Shown: positions 34,517 to 46,978, counted from the first letter of the stretch. The stretch is DNA of 64,000 bases from Lyophyllum atratum (GCA_014905825.1 JACGCN010000004.1:1240001-1304000); one strand, 5' to 3'. The notes: generated by a model from the sequence alone, not told the origin. Numbers and translations: made by a program.

Positions 34517-37500
34517 TCAGGCCTTCCAAGCAACGAACACCCGCATTGCTCGGCTCATCCTGCGGGTCGGCGGCAGTAGCGTCGAGCTGTTTGATATCGA
34601 CGCTCTGCTCTTCCGTTTTTCCTGCGTGATATGCTTCCCATGGCCATGATCGTTGCTGTCTGCGAAATGGAGCGTGGCTGGGGATGGCTGTGGTGTGGCA
34701 TGTGTTCCCGATCCATGATAGACGGAATGGGAATGGGAAGAGGCGGCCGCCGTCATTGCGTCTGCTCGCTGCTCGAGCTCCCATTTATCCCACTTCTCAC
34801 ACGCTGTCTCGTAGATTTTGTGTTCCGACGTCGGCGAGGATTCCATGACAGACCAAGAGAAACGGTCTTGCAGGGCACTCTCCAGCGAACACTTATCGCG
34901 CATATCCCTGTGCCAACGAAGTCAAGAAACAGAAGAATATATACAGAATTCGGCACTCACATCTCAAACTTGCTCAAAAGACCGTCGAACTCGTCCCTTG
35001 TGAGGTCTAGAATAGAGCTTCTGAACGAATCTGACGAGTCTCGGCTGCTTGATGCGGAAGCAATCGACCTCCTGTGTGGCATGTCCATCGATCCCGAGCC
35101 CGATCGAAAAGGCCTAACGACAGCTCCAGACACTCTGTGTGCTTTGGCCTCGGATTGGTATTGTTCCACCCATTCCCACATGGACCCTGAGCATGCCAAT
35201 ATCTCGGCAGCCCTGAGTGCGAGGTGCAAATTGAGCGTCTTCAAGTCTAGAGTCATCGTGGTGTTAGGCAGGAATGAGCCACGCTGCACCTTCGCGCTTG
35301 AGAAACCCGGGAACATGCTCTTGGTCAATGGCGAGAGTGCGGTGGCTCGTGATTCATCCAGTGTTATGTATGGAGACGAGTGCTTGATGAGGCCTCGAAC
35401 AGTGACGTAGCGATTGTCTTCTGATATTGGGATCGTCTCCTCTTCGAAGCTTTGGGACGCACGACGTGAGCTTCTCTTCTTCATAGAACGGGGAAGTGGA
35501 CTAGGGAGAATCGCATCCCGCGCATCGTCTGAATCGGAAATTTGATCTTCCGAATCGTAAAATGTTCCATCCTGCTCTGTGGCACGGCTGCGACGAGGGG
35601 CTTTCTGAGGGACGGCAGGGAAATGATATTGAAGCGGTGGGTGGGTCCGAACATCTGAAGAAGGTGACGATGGTCATTACCAGGATTGTTGTTGCTACTA
35701 CACTGGGACTTACCTTTGAAATGCAATCCTATCGAGTTCGTCAACAAAGCAAGCGGAGAAATGTTGATGAACCTCGATTCAAGTAACCGTATATAGATGG
35801 CCTCCAAAAGCGAGTGGTCTCGTGGATTGGCCGGCGGTTTCGGTGTTGTTCTGAGTAAGAGTGGAACAGGCGGGATACTTGGAGATCCGACAGACCCCGG
35901 CGAGTTACTTTGCAACCACTGTGAATCTGAGTCGTGCATGGATAGTGAAGCGGTCAAAGAATAGCCTCTAGACCGCGTTCTTGCTTTGGGGTTCACCGAC
36001 GTTTCTAATAACGAGTCCGGGGGCGGAATGCTTCCCACCGAACTCATGATCAGGGACACAGCTGAGCCAGCAAACATTGACCCAATTGGCTGAGCTACGA
36101 GAGTCCGAGGCTTTGAGGGAGTCATGACGTGCAACTGTGGCCGCGTTGTAGAGGGCGAAACAGTGTCGTGGATGGCGACATCCTCGTCAAAGGGCTGTTC
36201 GGATGGGATAGCATAACCACCGATGACTTGAGCTAAAAGTTCTTGCGCTTCTTCCTTCTCAGTTTCCTCGTTGACGATGACCTGCTCGATGGGCGAGTTG
36301 GAACGAGACGGTGTTGCCGGGAATGTAGCCGTTGTGGGAGTCGGAGGCGACCCGCCTGATAGGTAAGATGAAGCCGACGGCCGAGCACGCTCTGCCACAC
36401 TTTCGAGGTCAATCTCTGAATGAGAACGCAAGGAATCACGGCGAGAAGAAAGCCTGGAGGAGCGCTTCTCTATATCAGAGTCGGCTTCCGAATCACTATC
36501 ACTGTCAATGAGTTTCCCGGGGAAGAAAAGATCCTCTTCCAGCATCTGATTACAAATGAAGCTTATTTGTATGGGAGAGTAGAGCAAGGGAGAAGTGATT
36601 CACCTCAAAAGCACCGCCAGGTTTCATGACGCGAGATATCTCCTCCAAGATAAAGTCCCACTAACGATACGTGAGCATCCGTATCACAGCACTTCGACAA
36701 GAAGTACCTTGTCTTCGGGAACACCAAGGGCAATCCGCTTTACATGTCTGTCGGAAGAGTTAGTCTCTTGTAGCCAAATCGTTTTGCAGATCTCCTACTA
36801 ACATGAAATCAAACTCCTCATCCGGAAACGGAAGACCTTCAAGACTATTACAGATCGTCAGGGCGGTTCTCTACATCATATCAAACGGTACACACAAGTT
36901 GGCGTGAACCCATGTGATTCTTGAGGCCAGATCGGGTGAACCAACATGCTTCAGGTCAGGTTGCAGCGGAACTACGTCCAAACCTTTTATAAAAACCCAT
37001 TTAGTGTCGCTCTTACTTAGATTGTTAGATCATGCCTACCGATGAAATGAGAATTCTAAAATAAAGTTGTAAATAGGATAATTTCAGAGAATCTGCTTTG
37101 ACACAAACCTGCCAGGCTCTTGCACAGTTCAAGATCCACGTCCCAGTCCCTACCGTCAGAAGTCAATATATGGTGTAAAAAGTCCAAGATAGGCAAGCAG
37201 AACTCACCACAACCAAGGTCCAACCTGAACAATATGTCAATCACAAGTTCACAATCACGAGCTCCAACGGGACATAGTTACTTACACATTTGCAGGTGGC
37301 GTCTCAAACACATGCCATGTAAGGCTTTCACAGATGTCCTGACAAAAAGCGGTTTCCCAGACGTCCCTGTGCCATCGTATGAGATAAACCAGATGCAATA
37401 TGAGAATGAGGATGAGGCGAGAGGGATGGATGGCAGATGGAAATGGATAAACGGACGTGGGGCAGACCATAATGATCTTCGTCTTAGCGCCTACACGGAA

Positions 37501-38922
37501 GGAAAGACTCACAAATCTATGACCTCACGCTCATAATTTCTCGGGTACGGCACTTCATCCGGCGGGAAAGCATGGTGCTTCTTCCCACGAGAGCCCAACC
37601 CAGACCCCGATGTACTTCCTTCACCTTTCACAACAAACTGGGCTTCACGGGCTTTGATGCCCCGCTTTAACTCTTCGAGGATGGTACGATCGGCGGTGGA
37701 GAACCTGAGGTCCGTCTGTGGTGATACCAAGGGCTGGTCGGAAATAACTGGTGCTGGCAATGGAACGAGAGGCGGCACGATAGGGCGCGATGACGTTTGG
37801 TGTGAGAGTCTCGGTGTTGTGGGCGCAGATTTGGACGGTGGTACGCTCTCGCGCTTGCTGGTGGTAGGTCCAAGTCCTGGCGTGAATAGGGGACCAGACG
37901 ATTGCGAGGAAGCAACAGGGATCGTATTAGAACGGGACTTCGAAGCCTTTGAACTGGTGCTTTTGCGCCGTCGAAGATGAGTAATCTCGGCAAGAGATTT
38001 GCCCTGGGCAGAGGATATGGAAACTCGGGGCTGCGAGGAGAAGCTGCCATTAGCATAGTTGATTATCGTCATCATGATGGTAAACGCCGAATCAAAGGCA
38101 GAGAGAGGATGGGTGAGTGGAACAAAAAATCAGACACGCATGGTGTTTTGAACATCGGAGGAACGGTAACTAGAGTTGAGATAATTTCACACTTACGGAT
38201 GAACGCTTTTGGTTGACGGGCACTGCCGGCTCAGTGGATGGTGGCTTCGGGGCAAGCTCCCATGGGGTAACCTCCTCCATGGGACCGGTGGCCAATGTGG
38301 AACGGGTAGGCATAACAGATGGCACGGGATGCAATTCCCATGGGGTAACCTCTTCAACAAGCCCCGTAGTCAATGAGGAACGACTCGTTGCGGACATCCT
38401 GACAGGATAGAGCTCCCATGGCGTTACTTCTGCTAGCGGCCCAGTTGCCAGCGACTGACGTGCTCTGGCAGACACGGGGGAGCTGCGGGAGCTGGTAGGG
38501 GTAGTAGGTGGTTCATCAGTGGTGGGACCAGGCTCGAACTCCCAGGGAGTGATCGCTTCTCGCGTTCCAGTCGCGGTGGAAGGCCGACTCCTTGCTTTGG
38601 GCTTCGGCCCTACAGCAGGCGTCGCGACTCCTACACGCGCCGGATTGCGGATTGGGCGCTTCGGCGGGAGATCAGGAACAGGAACTGGTGGCTTTGGGTG
38701 ATCAGGTGGCGGCGAAAGGACGTATGTTGAGTGACGTTTCCTGAGCATTGGGCCGGATGACAAGGCATTCGATAGCTGTGGTATCCGAGGGGTCAGAAGG
38801 GACTCCATTGAAGCATTTTTTGGCCAGGAAGGGGAAGAATTAGATCTGGGTAAAGAAGGTCGGTGACTGAGTTTGGTTTGTCCGTTGACGGGCTTGTCCA
38901 GTTGTTCAAGGAATGTTGACAT
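34517..38922 (-). CDS. Large SAM-dependent methyltransferase with TPWE repeats
   Basis: Thirteen exons: 38922-38197, 38030-37513, 37366-37286, 37224-37208, 37149-37109, 37055-37040, 36983-36896, 36844-36803, 36747-36708, 36660-36604, 36545-35714, 35654-34961, 34907-34517, giving 1180 residues. A class I methyltransferase domain occupies about residues 410-545: WHVFETPPANVLDLGCGTGTW (SAM motif I), NSHFIGLDVVPLQ (motif II), LEGLPFPDEEFDF (motif IV region), VMKPGGAFEMLEEDL. Similar fungal proteins are described only as TAM-domain or type-11/25 methyltransferases; the substrate is unknown. The N-terminus (1-410) is Pro/Ser-rich and has four TPWE(L/F) repeats. The C-terminal 600 residues are mostly disordered, with conserved helices (LHLALRAAEILACSGSMWEW). 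Exons of 16, 17 and 41 nt encode the SAM site. Confidence 0.85.
38250..38560 (-). repeat. TPWE coding repeat
   Basis: The first methyltransferase exon encodes ATGxxxEVTPWEL-type units with TPWE at about residues 125, 167, 193 and 219. The last three are 26 residues (78 nt) apart. At DNA level, CCATGGGGTAACCTC recurs around 38262 and 38338. Confidence 0.8.
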
Positions 38923-39495
38923 GGCGAGATGAAGGGGGTCGATGTTTTGAATGAGGTTTTCCAAGAAGCCAGTAATTGGACACAAAAAACGGCCGGCGAC
39001 GTTGTCTCAACAGATACTGGGCAAGCTCGAGCGACCTGGACGTTGCCAACTCGGCTCAACCTGCTAGGAGGCTGGATTGTGACCAAGAAAACACTATCAG
39101 ACAGCACGAATGAATTTGGACCAGCAATGACGCTTACGATAGTGTAATGTAGTAGGCACGCTAAGTGTGATAAGTGTAGAAACCTGTCAGTTGCAGAGAT
39201 GAGGATATGGCTTCCAATCTGGGCTCGTGAACATCGTGGTTGTGTGAGAAACTTCTTGTCAGTAATCAACTTGTTACAAGCCCTAGCCAGGCACAATCAT
39301 GTCTTGATCAACTAGATATACCTCTTTGGGCCCACGTCCTTGTTCAACCGTTAATGAAGGTCCAAATTCATGAGCGGAATACATTACATGCCGAGAGGAG
39401 ATCGATACCAAATATAATGTCCCTGGCTGGTGACAAAACGAGTCGTGTGGTGACAGATCCTATTTAATACCCCTCAGATGCAAGTTCATCTATCA
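38923..39495. other. Upstream region of the methyltransferase gene
   Basis: No gene supported. It lies between the methyltransferase start and the end of the next minus-strand gene, so it should hold a promoter and a 3' UTR. Confidence 0.55.
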
Positions 39496-41240
39496 TTATT
39501 CAGTATCCGCTTCAAGACCATACACCAGACCCAAGGCTACTTTTGCTGCCGCCTTTCGCCGCTCCCCCTCATCCTCCATGCTGGCGATCTCGGCCTTCAT
39601 TTCCTGGAGAGCGCTGAGTACTTTTGATAAATCAAAAGCCTCCATGTCGTATGACTCGCCGCCGTCTCCACGAGGATTCTCGGTAGCAAACATCTCCAGC
39701 TCTGAATCCGATACAACTTTCGCAGGTGGTGTTGAAGACGGAGGTTCGTCTGGCATGAGTTTCGGCAGCGGCTGAGCGGTCACTGTTCGAGATTCGATAT
39801 CCGGCGGGAGCGGGAATTTTGCAGGTCCAAATATGCGAGATGAAGTGACTAGGATCTCCTCCCTGGTTGGCAGATCATCTCCGGTGTCGGCATCGTCTAC
39901 ATCCTTCCCGTCTTCGCTTCCACCAAAATCAGAAACAGAGCCCAGAGACCGGTATAACTCGCCGGCATGGGGATGGGTCGGTGTTGCCAATAGTCCACCT
40001 GCAGCTGCGTCTGGAGTTGAGCGGCCCGATATTTCAGCGGGGTCTACAGCTGGCGCCGAAACAAACACCGTGAAGTCGTCATCGAATCCCAAAGCTACTG
40101 CCTCGGTCTGCTCCGCTGGAGGCGTGTCCTGACCGAAGTCCATGTTGGTTGGTGACGTAGATATGCCGCTTGAACTAGCTGCTGACTTCCATGGGTCATC
40201 TCGCAGCGATTCGTCTTCCTCTAGCCAACGTGCAAGCTCCTGCATCTCGTCCTTTATGCGCATTCTAGTCCTTTCCGATAGTTGGCTACTAGATTTGGAC
40301 ACCACTTCTTCGACCGCCGGCAAACTGTTGTCCTGGGAGCTGTGGGCCCAGTCAAGGAGAACACGCTCCCGTTCCCGGGTCTTTCTCGGAGATGTTGTCT
40401 CTTTGGTTCTCGGCTGCATCGAAGGCCACATTATTGTACTAAGCGCATCCGTCACCCGTGAAAGGCCCGGGATTCCTGAGGCAGCGATCGCGTTAAAGAC
40501 TGGTTTGTCGACCTCTAATTATATGTCCTTACCCTCGGACCAAGAGTTGCTCTCTGGATCTTCTTCAATTCTCAACGATGGTTGTCCTTCTGTTGCGTCG
40601 ATGAATTCGAACCCATGAGAGGAGAGGAAAGCGTCAATCTCGCTATCATCTTCTTGCTCGCCTTCGTCTGGCGCAGGCGATGCTATCGGTGGTAGCGACG
40701 TATGCGGTGGAATTCTTACTGCAAGGCAGACTTCCGGCTCAAAGCCAGAGAGATCTTGAGCAATGCGCGAGACGTGGTGTTTGTATGACTGAGTGCTCTT
40801 CAACCAAACGCCATCGATGATGCATGTCCAAAGAACTGACAAACCTCTCCTGCAGACCAAACAAATACAACAGCAGGTATATTCTGAACTTGGTGAGGGC
40901 TCAGTCCGTGCATGGCGTGTGCGGCGAAGTGTACAAGTGCGGAGTAATATCTATTGGTGATCGTCCAAGGGATCTTGATCAGGCCTGAGGACGATCCAAA
41001 AGGATCTGATGCGGGTATAGTCTCATTCACTGCTTCAGACGATGGAGGTGATGATTGCAGTTCGCGTTGATTCTGAATACCTACACCGATTTTCAAGGAT
41101 TAGATTAGAGGCGGGGTATATAGATAAGCCAACATACGATGAATGCATGATTTTGCCTGCTCAATGGTTGAAGAAATCACTAGTATTCTACAGGATAGAT
41201 TCGAGAGTGAAATATCCGTGTCTTCTGTGGCGGCCTGCAT
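39496..41240 (-). CDS. Alpha/gamma-adaptin-binding protein p34-like (AAGAB/IRC6)
   Basis: Four exons (41240-41138, 41080-40845, 40788-40533, 40475-39496; introns about 57 nt) give 524 residues. AAGAB assists assembly of AP-1/AP-2 clathrin adaptors in the cytosol; yeast IRC6 is the counterpart. Family landmarks: the N-terminal GTPase-like fold (CRILVISSTIEQAK, then IPWTITNRYYSALVHF and IPAVVFVWSAGE), and the family box EIDAFLSSHGFEFIDATE near residue 185. Further on, IPGLSRVTDALSTIMWPSM begins the C-terminal segment. The C-terminal helical region (LSKVLSALQEMKAEIASM, ERRKAAAKVALGLVYGL) is the usual ending. Residues 230-440 are acidic and disordered. The in-frame TAA near 40518 lies inside a normal 57-nt intron. 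Confidence 0.83.
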
Positions 41241-42050
41241 CGTGGACGGAAGATCAAGAGACTCCTAGAGAGTTGTAATTGAACGTTCAAATCAAAGCGT
41301 GACTAATGTTGACGTCGGTCACGACCCGTGATTTGCGACTGTGACATGCTGTACTGCCACTGGTGCCACCGACTGCATGCTTGCGCCTGACATGGACATC
41401 CAATCTGACATCGATAGAATCTCCGGCATCGTTTTCTAAGGCTGGAATGCCGTCTCAGCTGTAGCACAGCTCTGCGCAGCCTTAATGATCTCATATGACA
41501 GAGGAGTTGACCTCGTTGCGGCAGCCTGACTTCAAATGACGACGGACCAATAAAACGAGACTTTCCATGGGTCAGGATAGGTACGAGTTAGGACTAACGA
41601 CTCTTAGCGACCATCATTGTCACTCCCGGAAGCGCCTTTACCATTGCATATAACATGATACTCGAAATTAAGCACTTATCACGTACCGAAGGCGTCGAGA
41701 GAGCTGCACTTACTATCGAGGGACCGGGAGTTTTTGGAACGAAAATGGCTCAAAGCGCGAGCTTAAGGATCAGATCTGAAGGCTTGCAACGAGTGGGGTC
41801 CGTCCGCTCGGACAGACGATAAACACGCGAATAAACAAGTTTCGCCTCTGCCCTCATGACTATCCTGATATTAGCTCCCTCTCGCTGGTCTCGCTTTCTC
41901 TTGCTGCCGACATGTGTCCTTCATCTGCTTTTCGTGTCGTTTCTTCATCTACATAGCTGACGACATGGCAAACGTAATCAAATGTTTCAGAAGATTTGCG
42001 TCATCATATCTAGATTTCGCTCTATTCCCCCATCCTCCTGGTGATACGAT
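41241..42050. other. Divergent spacer, AAGAB-like / unknown protein
   Basis: 810 bp with no supported gene; promoters of two divergent genes. Pyrimidine-rich sequence precedes 42051. Confidence 0.55.
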
Positions 42051-42915
42051 ATGCCGGGATCCTCAATTTTAACTGCTGTGGTCCCCATTTCCAATCGTCG
42101 GCACATCTTTCCAACTGGAAGTTGCACCTGTACTTATGATGCTGAAATCTACATCGGTGATGGGAATGCAGGACAGCCTCGATATATCAAGTCTGTCGTC
42201 CACCATGTCGTCCCTTCCGATGAGAAGGAACCCGAAGAGGGGACTTTTTGCTTCATATCAGGCAAGGTTGCGAGCATCGAGCCCCATACTTTTTTTGGCA
42301 ACGGTTTTCCGGCTGAGGAGTACGACTTGGAGATCGACGCGTTTGTGGTATGCTTGTCCGCCCTCAATCCGAGTACAGTGATATATTCCTCATACTCTTT
42401 TCAATTTAGTTCTATCAGATGTCTAGCTGCAGAGGCCCCAGTCCTGCCGTGGTCACGGTCAGTGGCCTAGTCAGTGAACTCAAATCCCACCGCGTCTAAG
42501 GCTCTAATCATCTCGCCAGACTGGTCAACAAGTAACATCCCATGAATTCTATCTTAACGTCACGCAGTACGTCGTCAAGGAGAGCAAGACCGCGGCGCAC
42601 CGTGTGCATCTTCCTGAATGCAGTCGCCTGCGCAATACTACTCTCCAAACAGGTGCCCAGGTGTCTATCATTGGCCGAATTACTGCTGCAGCTGAAGAAG
42701 TCTCGTCGGAATGTGCGGTCAAGCGTTTACCCATTGAAGTTCATGAATTAGTTTTCCTGACAGGCGGTACATGTCCACCTTCGACTGCTGTTAAAGGTGA
42801 GCGATACATGCAGCTTCAGCACACACGCTGTAATCAATGATCACATTCAGGGAAATCCCCGGCTTGGGGTTCATGGGGAAAGTCCACTCCGGCAAAGACT
42901 TCAAGTGCTGGTTAA
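42051..42915 (+). CDS. Unknown conserved-looking protein, possible OB fold
   Basis: Four exons (42051-42347, 42410-42469, 42520-42796, 42851-42915; introns 62, 50 and 54 nt) give 232 residues. The protein is not one I recognise. It has alternating beta-like stretches: an N-terminal ILTAVVPISNRRHIFPTGSC, GTFCFISGKVASIEPHTFFG near residue 75, a VVTVSGLTGQQVT strand, and LQTGAQVSIIGRITAAAEEV near residue 165. Two segments of the form x-F/V-x-I-x-G-x-I/V could be OB-fold strands, but this is only a shape impression. The second exon could start 9 nt later without changing frame. No membrane segment or signal peptide is evident. Confidence 0.6.
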
Positions 42916-43094
42916 AGCAATTTCTGTTCTCTTTTCTCAACATCTACACGAGGCACGAATGAAACAGTGTACGAATACAAGGTCATTTGAATCGTTGCAG
43001 GATTTGAGGATACATATAGATTTACATACGCCACTCTATGTTGTCGGTTAGTCCAGATCGGGAGCCTCCACAATAACCAGCCACGATGGAACAT

Positions 43095-44824
43095 CTACTC
43101 AGTATCCGTAGGTTTACCCTTATGAGTCTCGTCCCTAATCCCACCCTCTGCAAAGCTCAAAATGCCCGCCATATCCAGCTGTTGCACCACGGCCTCCGCC
43201 ATTTCTACGCCCATCGTCCCCAGCACTTTATTTACAGCGTCAAGCTCTCCCTGCTTGAGGGCCTCCTGGAAGTCTTCCGGGAAAGCCTGGAACACATCCC
43301 ATCGGAACTGCAGCGCCTTTCGCACCTCCTCAAGGTCTAGGCCCTCTGTCTCGGGGCCTTCGAGGACCAGTTTCTCCGGAGGTGGCCCGTCAGGCACGTT
43401 GAATGAGATAGTTTGGGTCGGGTTCTCGGGTACGAGCTGCATTTGTTCTTGCCCGGAGGATTCAGCTTGTTCTTTGAGGGAGATGTTAACGCGTTCAACG
43501 AGGTGCTTGTACGTCCCCTCCATATCGTTCACGAACACGCTCTCCGCGCGCGGGTCTGCCGCAATCATCCTGGAATGGGAAACGGGGGGTAAGTGATTAA
43601 GACCAGTTGGATTAACGAGAAACGACGTACTTCTTGAAGAACACGCGCACGCCGTCGTTCCCAAGCTTCTCACAATACTGTAGCAGGAGACTCTGATGCA
43701 CGCATTGCTGGGCGTACTTCGCATTGCCTGCACTCTGCGCGCGGAACGCAGCGACGAGCAGTGCATCTGAGGCGCCAGGCACAATGACATCGCGATGCGA
43801 TTGGATAAATTCGAATGCTTTCTCGTATGCGCGCACAGGAATCTTCGAGAAAGCTTCAAGCGATGGTGTTAGCTCGGGTAGGGATTCGTCGTCCGACTCG
43901 CTGTCTGACTCCGTGGGTGTTCCGTCCAGTTTGAAGGAGGTGCTTCCAGCTATGTCTTTAGGGTTGAGGACCTCATACTCCGTCGTCTTCTTAGTTTCTT
44001 TGCGCTTGCCGACCTTGGCATGGGGAATAGGCTCTGGTCGTGGGGGCGGTGGGACGTACTATGTGCGTCAGTTGTAAGCTAACAACAGCGCGAGTGTTGT
44101 CTCTGAAACCGCATACCTTACTTGAAAAGCCTTCGTGTATATCGTCCGTTGTGATACGCTTCTTCTGCTCAGCCTCCTCCTTCTCGAGATCGATGATGTC
44201 TTTATCAATTGTATCTCTTAGGCGCTTGACATGATCCGCCATTCCGCTCGCAAGATGCTTGGCGAGCTTCTCCTCACGCTCTGCTTCGGGCGTGCCGGCT
44301 TCCTTGACCTTTGTGCGTGTATCTTCGCCAACCTGCTTGAGTAGCGATAGCAGCATCCCGTCGTACGTTTGCTCAAATTTCGTGCTATCATTCGTCGGCG
44401 GGCAGTCGCGTGAAGGATCCTTCGTGAGCTTTTCAACGAGAGAGTTGAAGTAAACTGTAGGAGGCGTGGATGGGGCGGGATCGGCGAGAGTATCGGCGAT
44501 TTGTTTGATGCGGGGTAGGAGAACGTTGTTACAGGCGATCTGAGCATGCAGTTTGGCAATATGGTGCTTGCGCGTCTCACGCTTCTCGTGGATGTCGCGC
44601 TGTTTCCATCTATGATGATGACCATGCGTGAGTGAGTTATCAGGCTTAGAGAGCGTACAAGAGACGTACCGAATTAGTGATTTTTTATCGACATTGGGAT
44701 GGCCCTCGATGTCGGAATCGTCTGACAGCTGGAGACGGAGAATGTATGAGCCTACTCAGTACGAGATCATCGAGGATAAGGTCCGCACCTCGAGCTGGTC
44801 CCACTTGGAATAGTTCAAAGGCAT
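43095..44824 (-). CDS. CDC37: Hsp90 co-chaperone CDC37
   Basis: Five exons (44824-44789, 44728-44670, 44609-44117, 44058-43631, 43569-43095; introns 58-61 nt) give 496 residues. CDC37 delivers protein kinases to Hsp90 in the cytosol. The N-terminus MPLNYSKWDQLELSDDSD followed by EGHPNVDKKSLIRWKQ is diagnostic; the Ser in LSDDSD is the conserved CK2 phosphosite region. The kinase-binding coiled coil (about 30-190), the central Hsp90-binding domain (about 230-390, with AFEFIQSHRDVIVPG and AQQCVHQSLLLQYCEKLG) and the C-terminal domain (VLEGPETEGLDLEEVRKALQ) are all present. Length is typical of fungi. Confidence 0.95.
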
Positions 44825-45157
44825 TTCGACAGAGGAAAAGGTGTAGAGTAGGAAGAAAGCAGGTAAGTAAATATCAAATACTGCCTCCCAAGGCGGCTAT
44901 GCATCTGGCAGATGCGGTCGAACTTTCTGGAACGCCGGGACTGCTGTGTAGCTGTGTATAGAAAGCTGCCATGGGCGCGTATGTGTTACTTGTATTTTGT
45001 ATATTGCAGTCCAGCGGCTACCTTGAGCTCGTGCTGGTCAATGTTGATGCAGGTCGAGGGCAGGGACATTTTGAGTACTATAATCGGCAAGGCATCGCAA
45101 TCCTGTACAGCCACCCACTAGCACCCACTGCCCTATCCTTACACACTGCTCATTGCA
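44825..45157. other. Divergent spacer, CDC37 / F-box gene
   Basis: 333 bp, no gene; promoters of both neighbours. Confidence 0.6.
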
Positions 45158-46978
45158 ATGGCATGGAAAGCCTCATTTACTCATGGCATATCTAGTTATA
45201 AGGAGTCTCGTCTAGACGAAGCTCTCGGGCACTTCACGCGGGTAGATGAGTTTCGTCTTATTTGCACCGACTGCGAGCACTCACACTCCACGCAGGCCCT
45301 CACGGAAATGGGTGGCGATCAGCAGCACATCATTTATGACTCTCGAGCCGCGGTATATGAGAAGCTTAGGATGCCAAAGGAGGCTCTGCGCGACGCCAAG
45401 GCCGTCATCACTCTCGCGCAAGATCAGTGGCAAGGCTATGCCCGTTCAGCGCGCCTCTTCCTCCTCGCCCATAGATTTGACGCGTCTTTAAAGATGGCCA
45501 ATATGGCCCTTGAGCGTGTCAAGTCCACGAACATGGCACGGCGCTCTGAGATTTCAAAACTTAGAGACGAGATTCTTGAAGCACAGCAGGCGGAAGAAAA
45601 ACGGAAGAGGGCTGCACAGAACCAGTTTGAGAAGCTCCCCATAGAGTTGGTCGTCGAGATTTTTCGCTTGGCCATCTCGAGCAACGAGGAGCTCATTGAC
45701 ATCCTACGTGTGTGCCGTTATTGGCGCAACGTCGCATGGCACGCGCCGAGTCTTTGGGAGACTCTTGTGCTCACTCCGAAATCACCCGCCCGGAAGCTTT
45801 TATTATGGACCAAACGATCAAAAGGGCGGATCCGCGAGCTCGAAATCAGAGCTGGTGTTGCGTCACATATTGATTGGCCGTTCCAGGAGATCAAAGACCT
45901 TCCTTGGGATAAACTCCGTGTTTGCAAAGCGGTATCATGGGACGTGGTGGGGTACCTGGAGAAACATGGGCTTGTGACGCATGCTTTTGAGGCCCTGGAA
46001 ACTCTCGAAATGTCCGAGGAACGGACCAGCCAGCGGCGCACCAGTGCCTCGCTGTTTCCTCTGCTTCAAACGACTGGGATACATTCCCTCTCCTTCTCCA
46101 ATTCCAGGTTCTCGTGGAAACAACTCTCCGCGCATTTAACAACTCTCACTATGCTCAGTGTCAGATATTGCAGCGACGATCCGGAGGATCTCCTGCCGAC
46201 CCTCGAAGCTAACCCAGGCCTCGAGACCCTTATCATTCAGGACCACTTCCTCCAGACATGGCCCGCGAATACTGCATTGGTGGCCCTCCCCCATTTGAAA
46301 CATCTAGAATTTTACGGCAACTGGGCTTCCCGTCTGCTCGAAGTCATCACCACCCCTGCCCTAGAAGTTCTCAAAGTAAAAGGCTCCCGGGATGCGCTCG
46401 ACCGTGCCTTTAACGCCTTAACAGCCGCCCTTATCCCCACGAATCTCACGCATCTTACTGTGGACAGCAGTCCTGTGGCACCCGCCTCCCTCATCCGTCT
46501 ACTAAAGCACGCGCCGGCCCTCATCCATCTCGAAATCACGCATCTATCCAAAGGTCCAAACGCTGTCGTCGAAGCCCTCGCTGGAACCCCTTCGCCCTCT
46601 TCACCGGGGAAACACCAGTCGCCCAAAGCGGTACCGAGCGCAGGATATGGACACATTCTTTGTCCTTCTCTGACGTCCCTTAACCTCTCACACTCCCCAG
46701 ATGTACGCACCGGGCCTCTTGTACGGCTTGTTAGAGCACGTCTCCCCCCAAAACCGACTCCTGCCACTGATGACGCTGCATCTGCCCCTCCTGAGCTCGA
46801 CGCCTCAGCCATCATCGTCGACGAACCCGAGCCAGCGCCTGCAAAAGGTGCGCGGATCCTTTCGCTGGAGCTCGACGAGTGTGAGCAGATTGATGGCCAG
46901 TGGCTCCAGTGGTTCAGGGATAATGTGTCTGAGGTAAAGTGTAAGTTCAATCTTAAGAAAAAAGCAGTGTGGAAGTGA
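45158..46978 (+). CDS. TPR / F-box / LRR protein (Pof3-like)
   Basis: A single intron-less frame of 606 residues, unusual among these intron-rich genes. Residues 1-140 hold TPR-like helices (YKESRLDEALGHFTRV, YDSRAAVYEKLRMPKEAL, ARSARLFLLAHRFDASL). An F-box follows at about 160-205 (FEKLPIELVVEIFRLAIS, RVCRYWRNVAWHAPSLWE). The remainder is a degenerate leucine-rich repeat region (LSFSNSRFSWKQLSAHLTTL, LPHLKHLEFYGNW, LTSLNLSHSPDV, LSLELDECEQIDGQW). The arrangement matches fission-yeast Pof3 and Saccharomyces Dia2, SCF ubiquitin-ligase receptors tied to replication and genome stability. Orthology is plausible, but many mushroom F-box proteins are divergent. Start ATG at 45158; no competing upstream ATG in frame was noticed. 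Confidence 0.82.
   Translation: MAWKASFTHGISSYKESRLDEALGHFTRVDEFRLICTDCEHSHSTQALTEMGGDQQHIIYDSRAAVYEKLRMPKEALRDAKAVITLAQDQWQGYARSARLFLLAHRFDASLKMANMALERVKSTNMARRSEISKLRDEILEAQQAEEKRKRAAQNQFEKLPIELVVEIFRLAISSNEELIDILRVCRYWRNVAWHAPSLWETLVLTPKSPARKLLLWTKRSKGRIRELEIRAGVASHIDWPFQEIKDLPWDKLRVCKAVSWDVVGYLEKHGLVTHAFEALETLEMSEERTSQRRTSASLFPLLQTTGIHSLSFSNSRFSWKQLSAHLTTLTMLSVRYCSDDPEDLLPTLEANPGLETLIIQDHFLQTWPANTALVALPHLKHLEFYGNWASRLLEVITTPALEVLKVKGSRDALDRAFNALTAALIPTNLTHLTVDSSPVAPASLIRLLKHAPALIHLEITHLSKGPNAVVEALAGTPSPSSPGKHQSPKAVPSAGYGHILCPSLTSLNLSHSPDVRTGPLVRLVRARLPPKPTPATDDAASAPPELDASAIIVDEPEPAPAKGARILSLELDECEQIDGQWLQWFRDNVSEVKCKFNLKKKAVWK

Noticed and set aside
40476..40532. In-frame TAA and a possible 18-nt mini-intron in the AAGAB-like gene.
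   Set aside because: A normal 57-nt GT-AG intron (40476-40532) removes the stop and restores the family sequence SEGIPGLSRV.
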